From Candidatus Vesicomyidisocius sp. Pext_18_S21 (GTDB taxonomy: Bacteria > Pseudomonadota > Gammaproteobacteria > PS1 > Pseudothioglobaceae), in assembly GCA_021730165.1 (NCBI GenBank), contig CP072535.1, forward strand, positions 699,798-763,797: 64,000 nt of DNA, read 5' to 3'. Numbering within the stretch: position 1 is the first letter of the stretch; each line of letters opens with the position of its first letter. Both the position numbers and the translations under genes were made by a program. The notes under the pieces are model-generated. The model had not been told where the DNA came from. It searched no databases and saw only the letters and a program-made list of their open reading frames with translations. Positions 63,796 to 64,000 of this stretch are shown one piece after another.

Positions 63796-64000
63796 ATGCT
63801 AACAACTTTTTCAAAAAATGAAACTCAAAACATGACAATCGCACTTAAACTTGCCTTACAAGGAAGATACGGTGTAAAGTCTAATCCTATGGTAGGTTGT
63901 GTGATTGTTAAACATTCCAAGATTATTGCCAAAGGATATCACCAAAGTTTTAGCCAAGCACACGGAGAAATTAATGCCTTACAACAAATTAACTATAAAG
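63796..64000 (+). CDS. ribD: Riboflavin biosynthesis deaminase/reductase RibD, 5' end
   Basis: The first 68 codons of a gene running off the right edge. The N-terminal deaminase domain is recognised by MTIALKLALQGRYGVKSNPM, VGCVIVKHSKIIAKGYHQ and AHGEINAL, in which the zinc histidine and catalytic glutamate are present; the intervening alanine of the usual HAE is glycine here. RibD carries out the deaminase and reductase steps of riboflavin synthesis. The start could also be the ATG twelve codons later. Confidence 0.9.
   Translation, partial: MLTTFSKNETQNMTIALKLALQGRYGVKSNPMVGCVIVKHSKIIAKGYHQSFSQAHGEINALQQINYK

Overview
The window looks like part of the chromosome of a gammaproteobacterial endosymbiont undergoing genome reduction. 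It is strongly AT-rich by eye, its genes belong to ordinary gammaproteobacterial housekeeping families, and whole cell-envelope genes sit as recognisable wrecks among long empty spacers. There are no insertion sequences, prophages, CRISPR arrays, rRNA genes or recognisable tRNA genes. The gene repertoire and style of decay fit a thioautotrophic clam symbiont of the Vesicomyosocius/Ruthia (SUP05-related) group. That assignment is an inference from memory, not a database result.

Layout. 1-4231 (minus strand): the start of glyS, a minC-like remnant, an intact orphan MbcA/ParS-type antitoxin-domain gene, the decayed tolQ-tolR-tolA operon, and intact ruvB. 4862-7197: hemA-prfA. 7897-11932: znuB-fur, bamE, sppA, ccmA-ccmB. 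11944-15632: a SAM-II/SAM-V-like riboswitch with a terminator ahead of metK, then ahcY and glyQ. 15634-18142: yqaA, an NlpD-like lipoprotein, miaB. 18416-20019: two copper chaperone genes (SCO, PCuAC). 21362-25452: mnmA-hflD, rpsT, smr, xseA. 26047-30974: a small membrane protein, an ftsB-like remnant, ispD-ispF-murC-murB-ddl. 31240-36357: mltD pseudogene, bolA, miaA, murD pseudogene. 36416-42460: Bax-inhibitor-like protein, hom, thrC, cysM, a ClC transporter, hemJ. 43099-49097: ftsY, hemC, argH-fmt. 49371-53790: clpB behind a heat-shock-type promoter, rnfE, prmC. 53957-54293: RNase P RNA. 54379-60112: fumarase, then mreB, mreC, mreD and mrdA, all frameshifted. 60439-63337: tgt and an ATM1-type ABC exporter. 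From 63796: the start of ribD.

How it fits together. Translation and tRNA modification (prfA, prmC, fmt, miaA, miaB, mnmA, tgt, glyQ/glyS, rnpB), tetrapyrrole and cytochrome maturation (hemA, hemC, hemJ, ccmAB, SCO, PCuAC), amino-acid synthesis (hom, thrC, cysM, argH), the methyl cycle (metK, ahcY) and isoprenoid synthesis (ispDF) are intact. Envelope constriction, murein elongation and division functions are being lost together: tolQRA, murD, mltD, mreBCD and mrdA are pseudogenes, minC and ftsB appear as remnants, and nothing resembling ftsQAZ follows ddl. murB, murC and ddl are still open. The most unusual regulatory element is the metK leader, whose proposed aptamer and terminator overlap in a mutually exclusive pairing.
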